A DNA stretch of 64,000 bases from the NCBI GenBank assembly GCA_963931865.1, contig OZ007514.1, forward strand, positions 5,682,646 through 5,746,645, written 5' to 3'. This DNA is from Axinella damicornis (Eukaryota; Porifera; Demospongiae; Axinellida; Axinellidae). Below the pieces are notes generated by a model, which saw only the letters and a list, made by a program, of their open reading frames with translations, did not search any database and was not told where the DNA came from. Shown here piece after piece: positions 20,085-30,474 of the stretch. The position numbers were made by a program, and so were the translations under genes. Within the stretch, counting starts at the first letter, position 1. The number at the start of each line of letters is the position of its first letter.

Positions 20085-23000
20085 CTGGAGCACAAAATAT
20101 AGTACATACAGGCATAAAAAAGGTTTTCATTTCTCAACAATTCTGCTAACATGATTATGGAACCCCCTTTCGTAGGCAGGTACTTCCCTCTCTTTTCATA
20201 ATCTACCACTTACATAATCGACCACTTACATAATCTACGTACCACTTAGTGCTATTGGCAATTCCTTTGTTGAACACTAACTTCCAGCAGACATGAAACA
20301 AAAATCCTAGCAGACAAAAATCCTAGCAGAAACTAAAGAGCATATCTGACTGTTGAGAGATCTATTCATGCATACCAGCAGTGATGGCTCCAGATGCACC
20401 GGGACTGCAGACCTTGGGAGTCAGTTGGCCTGCTACATCTGAGGGAGGTGTATCTGTGGAATAACATTACGACACACCATTAATTCTTCATCCACAGTGA
20501 TGCAGTTAATAGCTAATGTTATGAAGGTGTAGGTGCACATCATAATACACAACATACCGAGGATGCCAATTGTGTCCTTCACAGCAGGTGGTGAAAGCTT
20601 CAGCTCAGACAGTTTTTCTGTGAAGGTATAAACAAAGAGTTGACTAATCCCACAACCACACTACCCCATAGTCAGTCACATGATGACCATGTATTCAAAC
20701 CTCATCACCATAACACGTACCAACTGCACTAGAAGTCCGAGGGAACCACACCAGGTGCTGCTCTGTCAGTCTGCTGCAGACCTCAGCTCGATTCACGGTG
20801 CAAGTCATCCACCTACGGTCGCTTTCAACTGTGGCAACGTGCATGCGTGGAATGGGTGCATCTGTAGAAGTAATGTGGTCACCTGAACAGAAGAAGGCAT
20901 CTTGTGGCACAGAATTGTTGTAGTTGAGATTGCGCGATGCACTGCGCAAGCCTGCAATGATTGCTTCCCGAATTTGTGGACACACTTCCGGAGACAGCTC
21001 TGAAGCAATGGCTGCAGGAAGTTGAATACTCACTTGGAAGTAGGTTGAGAACGAATCGGTGAGTGTGATTCTTCCGGGACGACCTCCTGGGACTTCGAAC
21101 TCGATGGTGTTGCGGTCAACTTTGGCTGGACATTGACCGCTAGCATCAAAGAGCAGCTTCCATTTGGCCTGAGAAAGAAGGTACGCTGCTAGACCACAGA
21201 ACACTCCAACTAGAGGACTGTGGGGGAAGTAAAACAGCAGGGAAGGGACACTGCTACTTGGAGAAAGAGTGGGGTCCTCTGTCACTGGTAAGAGACAGGG
21301 CATGAGGTACTCCTGTTCAGTGATCGGGGACACTATGAGGAGCTTTGTGAAAAGCTTCAGCAGCTGGACAGGACCAAAAAGGCCTGGAACATAATGTTTC
21401 GAAAACTCCGGCTTGCTAAGGAGTTCTAGTGTCACGATTCCCTGATCACGAAATCGAAGGAGCTTACCTTCAACTGCTTTATGTTGACTTGGATCGGTTT
21501 TCAACCTGTGGATATGCTCAACTAATTCTGCTATCTTGTCAAGGAGCACCTGGGAGTCACAAAAGATGATATCCGGAAGCACGTCCTTGTAATAGAAGAG
21601 AACATTAAGATTGTCAAGGTACTTCAGAGCTTCCTCAAATGACTGCTCATCGAAGTGAAATTTTTGTGCCACTGCAAAGCCCTCAGCTTTGCTGAGCACA
21701 CTTCGCCCTAGCTCCAGCATCCGCTTCTCAAGTGCATGCTCAAGGGCGTACCATCGAAGTGGGATTTGCTTTGGTTTCACACGCGATCTTTCCACTATCA
21801 CTCTTCTTATTTCGGCGGCAAATTCTCGTTCCTGAGGCCCGGGGTGTTTGGCATTCAATGGGAAAATGAGCTCCTTCAACCCTTCACCACAGTAGATGAC
21901 ATCATCGTGTACTGCTGGAAGGAGCATATCTCGAATCTTCTGATTTTTCTCCTCTCTCGATTCTGGGCACTGGTCCTCCAGATCCTTGTGGGTCCCTATG
22001 AAGATTGCATTGGGACAGAGGCCTTCCTCAGACTGGGATGCCTGTGACTGCATTACCCTCATGCAGTGTCTCAGAATCTGTTCGTTGGTGTAAGCTGAGT
22101 AGTACGGGATGCCAACACGCTCTCCATTGTCATTGAAGTACTCAATCAGTGGGTGGTCACTGAGACTCGCATCGAGCCTAATTGCAAACATAGTGGCTGA
22201 AGTATCCCGCATGAATATGGGGAGTACCTCATGAAACTGCGGCTGTCCACCTGTGTCAATCAGACTGATTCGATCCCTCTTGAAGGCCTTCTTTGCATTT
22301 GCATGTGGTGACATCTCGATGCGTCGAAGTAGCTCATGTTTGGCAGAAGTGGAGACCGAGGACGGGGTTTCATGGGTGATGGAGGATGGTATCGTGTGCT
22401 CTGGATGGCCAGTTTGTGGTTTTGAAGTACCTGCTACTGTGGGTGGGCTGGAAGATCCAGCTGGGGTTTTAGCATTCACAGCAGGCGAAGGCTTTGATGG
22501 AAGCATTGTTGATGTGTCGGCAATAGTCTGCGCAAGTTGATCGTGGGTTATTCGGACAAACTTATTACCTCTTTTCTCAGCCCTAGTCCTCGATACGGCT
22601 CTAACCGGTCTTGTAGCACATGGTGTGCTATGGCGGACAGCGGGTGGATCTTCGTCCATAATTAACGCGAGAGTATGACTCTTTCCTGTTCCTGCTGCTC
22701 CCAGAATGAGCGCTTTAATGTCCCTTGCCTCCACGTATCCATGTGTCATTGCCTCATCAAACAGCTTCTTGGACTTCTCACTCGCTGTATGGTGGAAGTG
22801 TTACCAACTTCATGTGATACTATAGAGTACATATCGTATTATAAGCTCATGATGTAGTTAGCAGAAGCCCATCCTCTTTGGTTCAAAGCAGTGGGTTAGG
22901 CCCTGTCATGAATTTGTTACTGTGGAATTTTAAGTGGTTCATACACTGTTTTGTCTGCTGTTCAACCAGTCACTTATAAACCACAGGCAGGCACTATATA

Positions 23001-26000
23001 GGTAATTGAATACCTATAGTATCAGCCTCTTGGCTTGAATTTTAATGTGGACCAGCTAGGTTCCACACATTGTGTGGACTCAAACATCAATTACGATTAT
23101 TCCTGTTGCTGAAAACTGAAGTGACCATGCAGATAAAACTTTTTGGCACTGAACTGGGACTCAAACACATGCCCTCCTGATTACCGGATGCTCTTACCAC
23201 AGAATTCCAGTCATTTGGAAAGCGGCCACCATGGCTGAAACAGCAGGTACAATTTCAACGTCTGAAAATGCTCACTCTGTGTATGTACCAACTTTGGTGC
23301 TGATATCACAAAGTGAACAATTGGTTGGTATGTCTGACTATGCCACTGCATTAGCTAAGACCGCTCGGCAGTGAGAGGAAGATTACACTACTATAGTGGA
23401 TGGTGTGTCAGGTGGAACAATGCAATTATGAGTGCATGTGCATTAGACACAGAGTGTTGCATTATTTTGTGTACGGTACAGTATCGGAGTTCTGCGCAAG
23501 ATTCAACTGATAATGTACCATTGTCATGATGATCACAACATAATGAGTGGCAGTGTTACTTGGTTCCCTGAGGAGTGCATTAAGAACATCATTACGTGCT
23601 CCTGGTTCCCTGATGAGTGCTATTTTAACTAGGAATATGCATATGCCCACGTAGGTCTACCCGTGCACATTAGCATAAGTAATAGGTGTGGCCTCATGTA
23701 GTAGGTCGGCCATGTGTAGTCAGAAGCTGAAGATCGCAAGCAATATGTCAGAACAACTAGTGCATGCATCCCCAAGCGCTGAAGCTGATGGTGTTGTTAG
23801 CTCACAGTATCCAATGATGAGCTCAAGCAGCTGACTGTGCTGCACCAACTTATCCAGCCGCTTGGCGGTGTCCATCGCTAAAACGCACATGTACATCAAC
23901 CGGTCGACCTGGATGTACCATTGCACGTGTGTTAACTTTAACTAGTAATGGCATTCCTACTTGTAACTAACTATTAATTATATATATGTATACAAACAGC
24001 TAGCTGAGATTGCGGCCTACACGTCGGAATAGATGCCTCGTGCTAAGACGCTTGGAAATCAGTAACATTGGACCCCATTATTTAATAATAAAATTTGGCT
24101 GTTGGCCATCAACTACTTAATTTCAAAGTCTAACATGTCATGTGATTCAATCACATCCATACCTCTGACATAGTTAGTTGTAATTGAATCTGCCTCCTTG
24201 TGTAGTTCCATGTCCTGTAGTGCCACAGCCACGTCCTTCCAAGAGGGGGTGGGGTGGTATTTCAGGTAGTAGTCCACCACAGCCTCCATACGCAGATGAT
24301 CACTCTGGTAGAGTCCCTTGATACTTGCCAGCTTACCAGTCAGTACCATACCAAGCCTGACACCTAACTCCTCCCAGCGGTGCTCTACTTCCTTCACCAC
24401 CTCCATGAGCTTGTCAGTGGTGAGGGTGGGGTCAGCTGGGTGGGGAGACAACATGGGGAAGATATAATGCATGTGTCCTAGCTACTCAACAAAGCCCTGC
24501 CATGGCTCTCCTGTCCCATAAACAAAGTCAGTTCAGGAAGTGTCATGTTCACGTCCACAATACCAGTACAAGCAACACAATGCATGGGTACCTATACAGT
24601 GACAGGTGGTTTGAGGGGGAACAGCAATTATTGGTGACTCTGAATTGGTGACAGTCCGGCCAACTGTGCATAGTCTAGCACTATAATGATGAATCTACAC
24701 ACTGGGCTGGTAACGGAAGACTTTAAATAACTGCAATTCACTCTTCCTCACTTGGTATCCTGGATGTAGCCTCATTCCCAGGCCTGGCCTGGGGACGAGG
24801 CTATCCTGCAAGGTTGCATTAGCTAGGGGGGTCCAAGGTTTACCCTGACAGTATTGCCTTTGGGCATGAAATGTACATTATGGTGTACAATGTTCAGTGA
24901 CATCTAACAGTGAGAATCATGACTGTGGTTGTCAATCTGCATGGCAATCTTAATCAGGTTGTTGTGGTAGATATGTAGCTACATGTACAGTGTACACTGT
25001 AGTACAGTAACCATACATGGTGCACAACTACTACACCAGTAGGGCAGTGAGTACTGGTGGGCATCCATTAGAATGTAAGAGCACAGTCTACTAGGAATAT
25101 GCATATGTACAGAGTATTATGCCTCGAACATGCGAGCAAGCAAGTAGCAGGCCACCTGTAGATGGAAGAGTTTGCTTATAAGCGAAGTAGTGCTTTCTGC
25201 AAAATTCTGTGTAGGCCATGATTTCATAGAATTTGCACTCTGTTTTCTAATTCTTGCAAGGCTCTCACTGTGCCACTATCATAGTACGGCCCCTCCAACT
25301 CATTCAACTTGTCTGCAGTGTTGTCCATCACTAAACACATGCAAATCAGGATGTACCATTGCACTGCATTAACCTTAACCAGTAATTGTGTTCCTGAGCG
25401 TTACTAACTATTGCCACATACCTGTATATATTATACAAACGCTAGCTAAGATCACGGCCTACGTGGACAGATTAGTTGCCTCACGCTAAGGTGCACGTGC
25501 TCGGCAATAACTTGTTTCAGTGCCATTAGGTCAATAGCACTAGTAAAAATTACTAGAAAGCAAAGGATTTAGTGATGGTCTGTCATACTCCACCTCTTGA
25601 TAAAAGGGAGAAACGAGAGTGGAAAATGCCATTTGCTACCCACCTCAGCCTCACCCCATTCATAAAATGTAGGGATGTGATGGGACAGAGAATGGGTAAT
25701 GGCAATTTGGTGGACTGGAATGACCACAACTTCTTCAGCAACTTGTTTCGCAACTCCTGCATAGCTACTCTAAGGTCTGTGAGTATTCTTTGGTGGACTG
25801 CTAGCCAGTATCATTCTATCTGCATGTTTAGTTTGGGGTTTAATTTGCAGCTTCTTTGGTCATCATCCTGCTAATACATCACTACAGCTAAATTTACTTG
25901 GCCATCCCCAAATAGAGAGTGCTACCATGTACAGTGAGTACTGGTGTGCATCCATTAGAATGCAAACACCATAGAGCTCTTTGAGGTGGTAAAGAAATGC

Positions 26001-29000
26001 ACATACCTTTGGGTAAGTACTGTTTGGCCATCACTGCTGCTCTCTCCTCTCCCCTCCAGTAAAGTGCAGTGGCAAGTCGCTCCCACGAGGCATGAGGAAC
26101 ATACTGGACCCAATACTCTCCCACTGCACGACTCTTCTCCCTTTCAGTGGATGACTGCTGCTTGATTTCAACAATCTTGAGCATGGGGCCACCAAGCTCA
26201 ATCGCCACCATGTCCCACTCTCCCACCTCCCCCATCACCTCCATCACCTTCTCCACAGTGAGGGTGGGGTCTGAAGGAGAGACACAAGCAGAAGGGGAGG
26301 ACAGTAAGAAGATTGAACAGAAGTTGCGGTCATTCCAGTTCATCTGTTAATGCTACGTAATATAAGTCAGCAGGAGCACAGTGTTTATGAATCTACTCAG
26401 GACAAGTTAGACAAGCAAAGTGAAAGGGGATTTAAATTAGGATTTAGTGATGGCCTGCAGTAGCTACTCCATTTCTGGAGATGCAAAGAAACAAGGGGAA
26501 ATGCCATTGCCCATCGTAAGTCTCTTGCTTATTGGCTTTATAGAGTGCAGAGCTTTAGGTGACTTTGTACCACAATGCCCTGCATTCTCCTAGTATATTC
26601 ATAAGCTGTACTACTGGCATGTACATAATGTGCAAGGCAGTACTTTAACCCCCAGAGCTAATACGGTAGTAGCAACAGTTCTAGTCCATGACAAAACGGA
26701 TGTTGTTCTGTGAGTATAGTAGCTCAAGAACTGCTGTCGTTAGTTGATAAGCTATGCTAGTGAAGATTTTAAGAGATCACACGAAATCAGACTTTCATCA
26801 GTTTGTTTCTGTACGTACGTACATTTGCAAGGTAGTATCATTCTATCTGTATGCTCGGTGTGGGGTTTTGTACCCATTACTCATCACTATGGGTAAATTT
26901 GAAATTTCCTGGCCATCCCTAAATAGAAGTATAATGCATTCTCGTTCTCTGATATTAAGGTGACATAGCAATGGTCAAGGGTAGGCACACTATGCCTACA
27001 ACACAATGTCATATTCCTTAAGGCTACTATAATACTAATTCTTTAAGGCTACTATTAATACTAATTTAGCGGAATTTAGTGAGTTGTTAGATCTTGAATC
27101 TGCAAGCAACACTGCTGGCATCACATACATGAGCGTATATACGGATGAGCCTTTCGCTAGCTGCCTATGAAGCAGCCTGGGAAAAGACTGGCTGTATAGT
27201 ACGAGCTGGTGGATGTGATCTGAGTCTATTCACAACTTGATAGTAACGAGCTGAGGTATCATTTTTGAGAAGGCTTACTAACTAGCCTACCAGCAGTGCA
27301 GTCGCCACTTGAGAATCGGTAATACAACAGTTGCTACTACCGTATTAGCTCTGGTGGTTGAAGGTACTGCCTTGTGCATTATGTACATGCCAGTACTACA
27401 GCTTATCAATACTAGAGGTGCTCAGCAGAGCACGTACCCCGTGCGCAACTTTGACTTGACAGCTATAGGCCTATTCATACAGCATGCACGATGAGCTAAC
27501 TCATGGATAATACACACTATAGCTAGGCCATGATTTAATACAACGATGTCAGCATGCAGAATGAGATACCGTAAGTTGTGGCAGTAATGTTAGAAATTGG
27601 GTGTGGTCAAATTGTATAAATTAGAAGCACGACTTTCACGCAGCTTTTCTCAGCCTCTCGAGTAGATCTCTGGTCTGTGAGTTATGTAGACGCTAGTATT
27701 TTCTGAATTCTGACACTTCTATCCTGAAATAAGCCTTCAATAAGGCCTTCACTGCTCAAACAGCGCTTGGACTGCGGACAGACGGACAGACACAAACCGA
27801 TCACTCTACCCCCTGCTGCGCATGCGCACGGGGTAATAATACTAGGAGAATGCAGGGCATTGTGGGGCTCGCCTGAAGCGCAGTATATGGTCATAGGCTG
27901 GCCGCGCGGCACAGCATACAAACTTGAGGGAAGCTGGGGGTGGGGCCTGAATGTCCAGAGCAAGGGCGCTGCATGCACTGCAGCATACTACCTTGAGCCT
28001 CTGGTTGATGAACAGTGTGCAGTTTCAAGTTCGTAGCTCATCCTCCGCTCAGTCTGCAGTTTCAAGTTTGCAGACCACATTGAACCCATTCTCGTTCATG
28101 GCAGTCCGCAGTTTCAAGTTCGTTCTACGTAGCTAGACTATGCTGAGCCCATTCGTTCACGCAGTGTCAAGTTCGTAGTACATAGTTCATCTTGTAGCAT
28201 TAACGGTGCAAACGTAGCTGGCTCCACCACCGTCACGCAAATCATGCTGGTCGTCCATCATGCTGGCACGCAGCGCCATATTATGATTTTCCACCTGTAT
28301 ATACGGTCATGCGCTAAACGGCTACCGTACCTCACAGACAAACGGACATCCTGAGAACACAACTACGTGGGGCTTGCTCAGGCTCGCCCAATTATTCCAT
28401 GATACCCCAAAGGATCAGGTGTGCCAATATCTAATTTATTGCATGCGCCTGATTGGATGTTGCTTTGTGATGTGAGTTGTTAAGTGACAATGTCATAGCT
28501 GTGCGATATCGGCAAACCTGATCCTTTGGGGTATCATATGTAGTAGACAAAGTGGGAGTAGAGTAGATCCTTACAATGTGTGGTCATGTACACGGTATGT
28601 TTTTGTGATTGCCATCTAATGTCAGTTAGGACTCACACACTGTGGGTACACTGATTGAGTGTCATGACTTACCTGGGACAGGTTCAGCATGGTGTCGTAT
28701 GTTGTTAGCAATTCTCATCTCTTCTGCATCATCTAATGCACAAATGATCCTCCTCCAAGATAGTTTCTTGTCTATCCCATCACCGTGCATCCAACACTCA
28801 ATCACAGCACGAAGACGGTCGTCATGAGATTGGTATAGCAGTTCTATCTCGTTGAGTTTGGGATAGAACACTTTTCCCTCTGCTATTGAGTGCTGGAGAA
28901 GCTTCTCCCCTAGTGCCCGGTAATTCACTCCCTGCACAGCAGTCAGGACAGTGTCCACTTTTAGGGGTGGAGCTGAAGTGGAGAGGGAGGGGGAACTCAA

Positions 29001-29480
29001 TAGATGATAGGTAGTAAGTGCTATTACAATGTACATAATCGGTGGTGACAAGGGCATATTGAGCTGTTCAAGGTGGTGTGAGAGCCTGTAACTCACAGAG
29101 TAACTGGAAACTTTGCAGCTAGTGTGATATCAGAGGAGGTTGGAAACTAGTAGAGTAAATTACTGATTGTCGGACACCATTGATCACCGGATTTGACCAA
29201 ACCATGCTAAAAACGGACAGACTTTAGGCAAACTTCTGGCCATGTATATCCAGGGACTCAACCTGCCTACAACTCACTAGAAGCAAGAATAAAAAGGATG
29301 CTTCTTTCCTGTTGCAACGTTGGAAGTGGCCCGAATTACCCCGTACTATACCGTGGCCCGAATTACCCCGCCCTACCTTATCTATGGGCTGACTGGCTCG
29401 CATGACAGGCTCACTTCATGGATCAAGAAATTACAAAATAGACAACTCTCCTACTAACCTGTGGTCGTTTTCTCGGCCAT
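19771..29480 (-). CDS. DD-DD-DD-Roc-COR-DD signalling protein (8-exon gene)
   Basis: Exons on the minus strand: 29480-29459, 28972-28673, 26270-26007, 24435-24163, 22784-20721, 20617-20558, 20453-20376, 20084-19771. Every intron starts GT and ends AG, and each junction splits a codon after its first base. The lengths sum to 3375 bases, exactly 1125 codons with the stop, giving 1124 residues. The start ATG (MAEKTTT) has A at -3 and G at +4. Order of domains: death domains at about residues 8-107, 108-195 and 196-286; Roc GTPase about 299-620; COR about 628-870; a C-terminal region; death domain about 1035-1124. By analogy with DAPK1 and other Roc-COR proteins, it is likely a cytoplasmic, GTP-regulated scaffold joining death-domain partners. 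Three tandem N-terminal death domains are unusual. The model is from splice signals only; other starts or splice forms are possible. Confidence 0.78.
20376..20617 (-). CDS. Exons 6 and 7: short linker exons
   Basis: Exon 6 (20617-20558, 60 bp) encodes KLSELKLSPPAVKDTIGIL. Exon 7 (20453-20376, 78 bp) encodes TPPSDVAGQLTPKVCSPGAS plus GAITA. Both have GT-AG borders and are phase 1 at each end. They join the COR-side region to the last death domain with a Pro/Ser/Thr-rich linker. In copy B exon 7 has 6 extra bases (84 bp), adding two residues in frame, which supports translation. Confidence 0.7.
20721..22784 (-). CDS. Exon 5: Roc GTPase and COR region
   Basis: A single 2064-bp exon between a CATACAG acceptor and a GTTG/GTACGT donor. 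It opens ASEKSKKLFDEAMTHGYVEA and then the P-loop LGAAGTGKS (protein residues about 314-322). The G3 motif DTGGQPQF is near 463 and G4 THKD near 551. Between G1 and G3 is a roughly 120-residue Ser/Thr/Pro-rich insert. A COR-like part follows: LRWYALEHALEKRML, FDEQSFEEALKYLDNLNVLF and DVLPDIIFCDSQVLLDKIAE. COR domains mediate dimerisation of Roc GTPases. The rest (for example FYFPHSPLVGVFCGLAAYLL, and FEVPGGRPGRITLTDS) is conserved in copy B but not assigned. All core GTPase residues are present, so GTP binding is plausible. Confidence 0.85.
24163..24435 (-). CDS. Exon 4: third N-terminal death domain
   Basis: 273 bp, acceptor CCCCACCCAG, donor CAGAG/GTATGG, phase 1 at both ends. Reads DPTLTTDKLMEVVKEVEHRW, EELGVRLGM, then SIKGLYQSDHLRMEAVVDYY, LKYHPTPSWKDVAVALQDME and KEADSITTNYVR. 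The W(E)ELG.RLG start, the I....QS...R..A....YL helix pattern and PSWKDVA fit the death-domain superfamily. It joins in frame to exon 5. Closest relative within the window is exon 3. Confidence 0.78.
24758..24812. mobile_element. 37-bp palindromic MITE inside an intron
   Basis: Element 24767-24803: TAGCCTCATTCCCAGGCC, two spare bases, then GGGGACGAGGCTA on the right. Flanks TCCTGGATG and TCCTGCAAG agree at 7 of 9. It lies in the intron between exons 4 and 3 of the Roc-COR gene and is the shortest family member here. Confidence 0.7.
26007..26270 (-). CDS. Exon 3: second N-terminal death domain
   Basis: 264 bp, acceptor CTCTCCTTCAG, donor CCAAAG/GTATGT, phase 1 both ends. Reads DPTLTVEKVMEVMGEVGEWD, MVAIELGGPMLKIVEIKQQ, then REKSRAVGEYWVQYVPHASW, ERLATALYWRGEERAAVMAK and QYLPK. 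It starts with the same DPTLT..K.MEV motif as exon 4 and ends with a P.ASWERLATAL helix typical of death domains. Slightly shorter in the first helices than exon 4. Confidence 0.76.
26271..28672. other. Intron between exons 3 and 2
   Basis: About 2.4 kb without coding sequence that I can support. It holds AAGGCTACTA..AATACTAATT direct repeats (27015-27065), a block near 27170-27340 resembling 36380-36520 (GAATCGGTAATACAACA), repeated AGTTTCAAGTTCG units (28018-28175), and the inverted-repeat element at 28399. Confidence 0.45.
28399..28537. mobile_element. 139-bp MITE, ends ATGATACCCCAAAGGATCAG
   Basis: ATGATACCCCAAAGGATCAG at the left is an exact inverse of the right end, and GTGCCAATATC pairs imperfectly with GATATCGGCAAAC inside. 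No coding content. Target-site duplication unclear. It lies next to a GGGGCTTGCTCAGGCTCGCC motif, an end of the other fold-back family. Confidence 0.65.
28673..28972 (-). CDS. Exon 2: first N-terminal death domain
   Basis: 300 bp, acceptor CTCCACTTCAG, donor CCCAG/GTAAGT, phase 1 both ends. Reads APPLKVDTVLTAVQGVNYRA, LGEKLLQ, then KLNEIELLYQSHDDRLRAVI, ECWMHGDGIDKKLSWRRIIC and ALDDAEEMRIANNIR. The pattern (Y.ALGEKLL, LNEIE..YQS...RLRAVIE.W, SW..II.AL) fits a death domain with a longer loop between helices 1 and 2. The most diverged of the three N-terminal domains. It splices in frame from the start exon. Confidence 0.72.
29459..29480 (-). CDS. Exon 1: start exon (MAEKTTT)
   Basis: The minus strand reads ATGGCCGAGAAAACGACCAC, then AG, then the donor GTTAGTAGG. 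It gives seven codons and one spare base, exactly the phase needed by exon 2. The initiation context ACA-ATG-G is good and the upstream DNA is CG-rich. It is a very short exon, so the assignment rests on phase, context and position. Confidence 0.62.
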
Positions 29481-29720
29481 TGTGCGCGTTCGGGGTCGAC
29501 TACATGGACGAGCAAGGGAGTGCGTCCTCCCCCGCGCGAAGGGTCTGGTTCCGAGACTAGGGTCTGCTGAAGGGAGGCGACACACCCAAAGTTTTCAGCC
29601 TCGTTCCCATGTTGCGAGCCTGGAACCGGAGTACGGGAACGGGGGTGGAAGATCAGTGAAGACAAGACGAGGATATTGCAGCTGTTCTCTGGCTATGGTG
29701 AGACCTGTAAGGGTAAATGC
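29481..29720 (-). promoter_or_regulatory. CpG-rich putative promoter
   Basis: Immediately upstream of the proposed start codon the sequence has many CG dinucleotides (GTGCGCGTTCGGGGTCG, CCCCCGCGCGAAGGG), in contrast to the AT-rich introns. No TATA box recognised. It includes a half-decayed TAGCCTCG-family piece (CAGCCTCGTTCCCATGTTG, 29598-29616). Promoter function is inferred from position. Confidence 0.35.
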
Positions 29721-29887
29721 AACTTGCATGTCATCTTTTTAAGGTGGCAGTGCTCATGACTGATGGCTCTAAGTGTCAGCCGATTGTTCTGTGGTGGGTC
29801 ATGTAGTTACCCCCATGAGGTGTTTGGAGAAGGTACTGAAGATGTGTTTCTATTTTGATACCATAGTGTTCTTTCTGACATCTTCAG

Positions 29888-30009
29888 GCATCTATGCTGT
29901 TGTGATCCTGAAAGATGGTGAGAGTGACAGTGGTGAGGAGACGGCTCAGAGTCTGAAGCAGTTAGTGAAAGAAGATTGGCTCCTTTGCTGTCCCTCAGCT
30001 TGTTATATG
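29888..30009 (+). pseudogene. Acetyl-CoA synthetase-like C-terminal exon, frameshifted
   Basis: After an acceptor (CATCTTCAG) the plus strand reads GIYAVVILKDGESDSGEE, then TAQSLKQLVKED, strongly like the C-terminal subdomain of acetyl-CoA synthetases (GxxIYAxVxLKDG..L..LV..). From about 29976 the similarity moves to another frame, where GSFAVPQLVIW corresponds to the conserved IGSxAxPDxIxW segment. The frame change has the size of a 2-base deletion. The catalytic PKTRSGK lysine region is not found. The exon ends beside a long palindrome (30026). It is likely a broken or isolated copy, though an assembly error could also cause the shift. Confidence 0.55.
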
Positions 30010-30025
30010 GTATGTTATAGTTATA

Positions 30026-30140
30026 CTACCAGCTGCTGTGGTTTATCAGGAATACACGAGGCTGTTATTCAATTAGAGGCCGAGGCTTCTAATTGAATAA
30101 CAGCCGAGTGTGTTCCTGATAAACCACAGCAGCTGGTAGT
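30026..30140. mobile_element. 115-bp near-perfect palindrome
   Basis: CTACCAGCTGCTGTGGTTTA, then TCAGGAATACACGAGGCTGT and TATTCAATTAGAGGCC on the left; the right arm is the inverse with only one or two differences (GAGTGTGTTCC against GGAATACACG). The arms are about 56 bp with almost no spacer. No similarity to the TAGCCTCG ends. A fold-back element or a local inverted duplication. Confidence 0.7.
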
Positions 30141-30446
30141 ACTACAGTGGCTTCTAAGTGCACTTGCTGAGTATACTGAAGTGGCTCAGGGGGGGTGGGA
30201 CAAGGTCTGTGCGCACGTGGTACAATTAAAATTCCATAGTGATAGTGCACATTACACTCCTGGTAGGGGAAAAATTGTGCCGCGTAAATTACACTCCTGG
30301 TATAGAGAAAATTATGTCCAAAAAATAAAAACCTCCTGGGCTCAGTGGAGGACATGGAGAGATTCTGACTACACCATCATCATTCTAATTTTTGACTCAC
30401 CCAAGCATACAATATTTATGCTGAAACTCACCTTTGTGGTGGAGTT

Positions 30447-30474
30447 ATGACCCTAACCCTAATCCTAACCCTAA
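30447..30474. repeat. Interstitial telomeric-type repeat
   Basis: Four CCCTAA-like units (one CCTAAT variant). Too short for a telomere; likely a repair or insertion scar. Confidence 0.7.

Larger units (their letters stand above)
6204..23402. repeat. Segmental duplication, copy A
   Basis: From about 6204 (after ATTCTGTAGATGACTTCTCC) to at least 23402 this sequence matches 45032-64000 in the same order and orientation. Shared landmarks: the CCCTCC tract and 31-bp minisatellite, the fold-back near 8 kb, C-rich tract, FTSJ1 fragment, Gypsy remnant, 18-bp and 62-bp minisatellites, and the 3' half of the Roc-COR gene. The copies differ by indels, repeat number and copy-specific small insertions. 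The left border is fairly sharp; the right border is not reached, because copy B runs off the window. Confidence 0.9.
23740..25520. repeat. Duplicated intron blocks beside death-domain exons
   Basis: The intron next to exon 4 (about 23860-24070, including GGATGTACCATTGCAC, GCTAGCTGAGATTGCGGCCT) matches the intron next to exon 3 (about 25310-25520, GGATGTACCATTGCAC, GCTAGCTAAGATCACGGCCT). A further decayed relative, without an exon, is at about 26800-26940 (CTGGCCATCCCTAAATAGA; also at 25895). So exons 3 and 4 probably arose by tandem duplication of an exon with its flanking intron. Confidence 0.7.

Noticed and set aside
19771..29480. Bacterial or viral origin of the P-loop gene
   Set aside because: Phase-1 introns with GT-AG borders and four death domains mark it as an animal gene.
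30447..30474. Chromosome end
   Set aside because: Only about four CCCTAA-like units with ordinary sequence on both sides.
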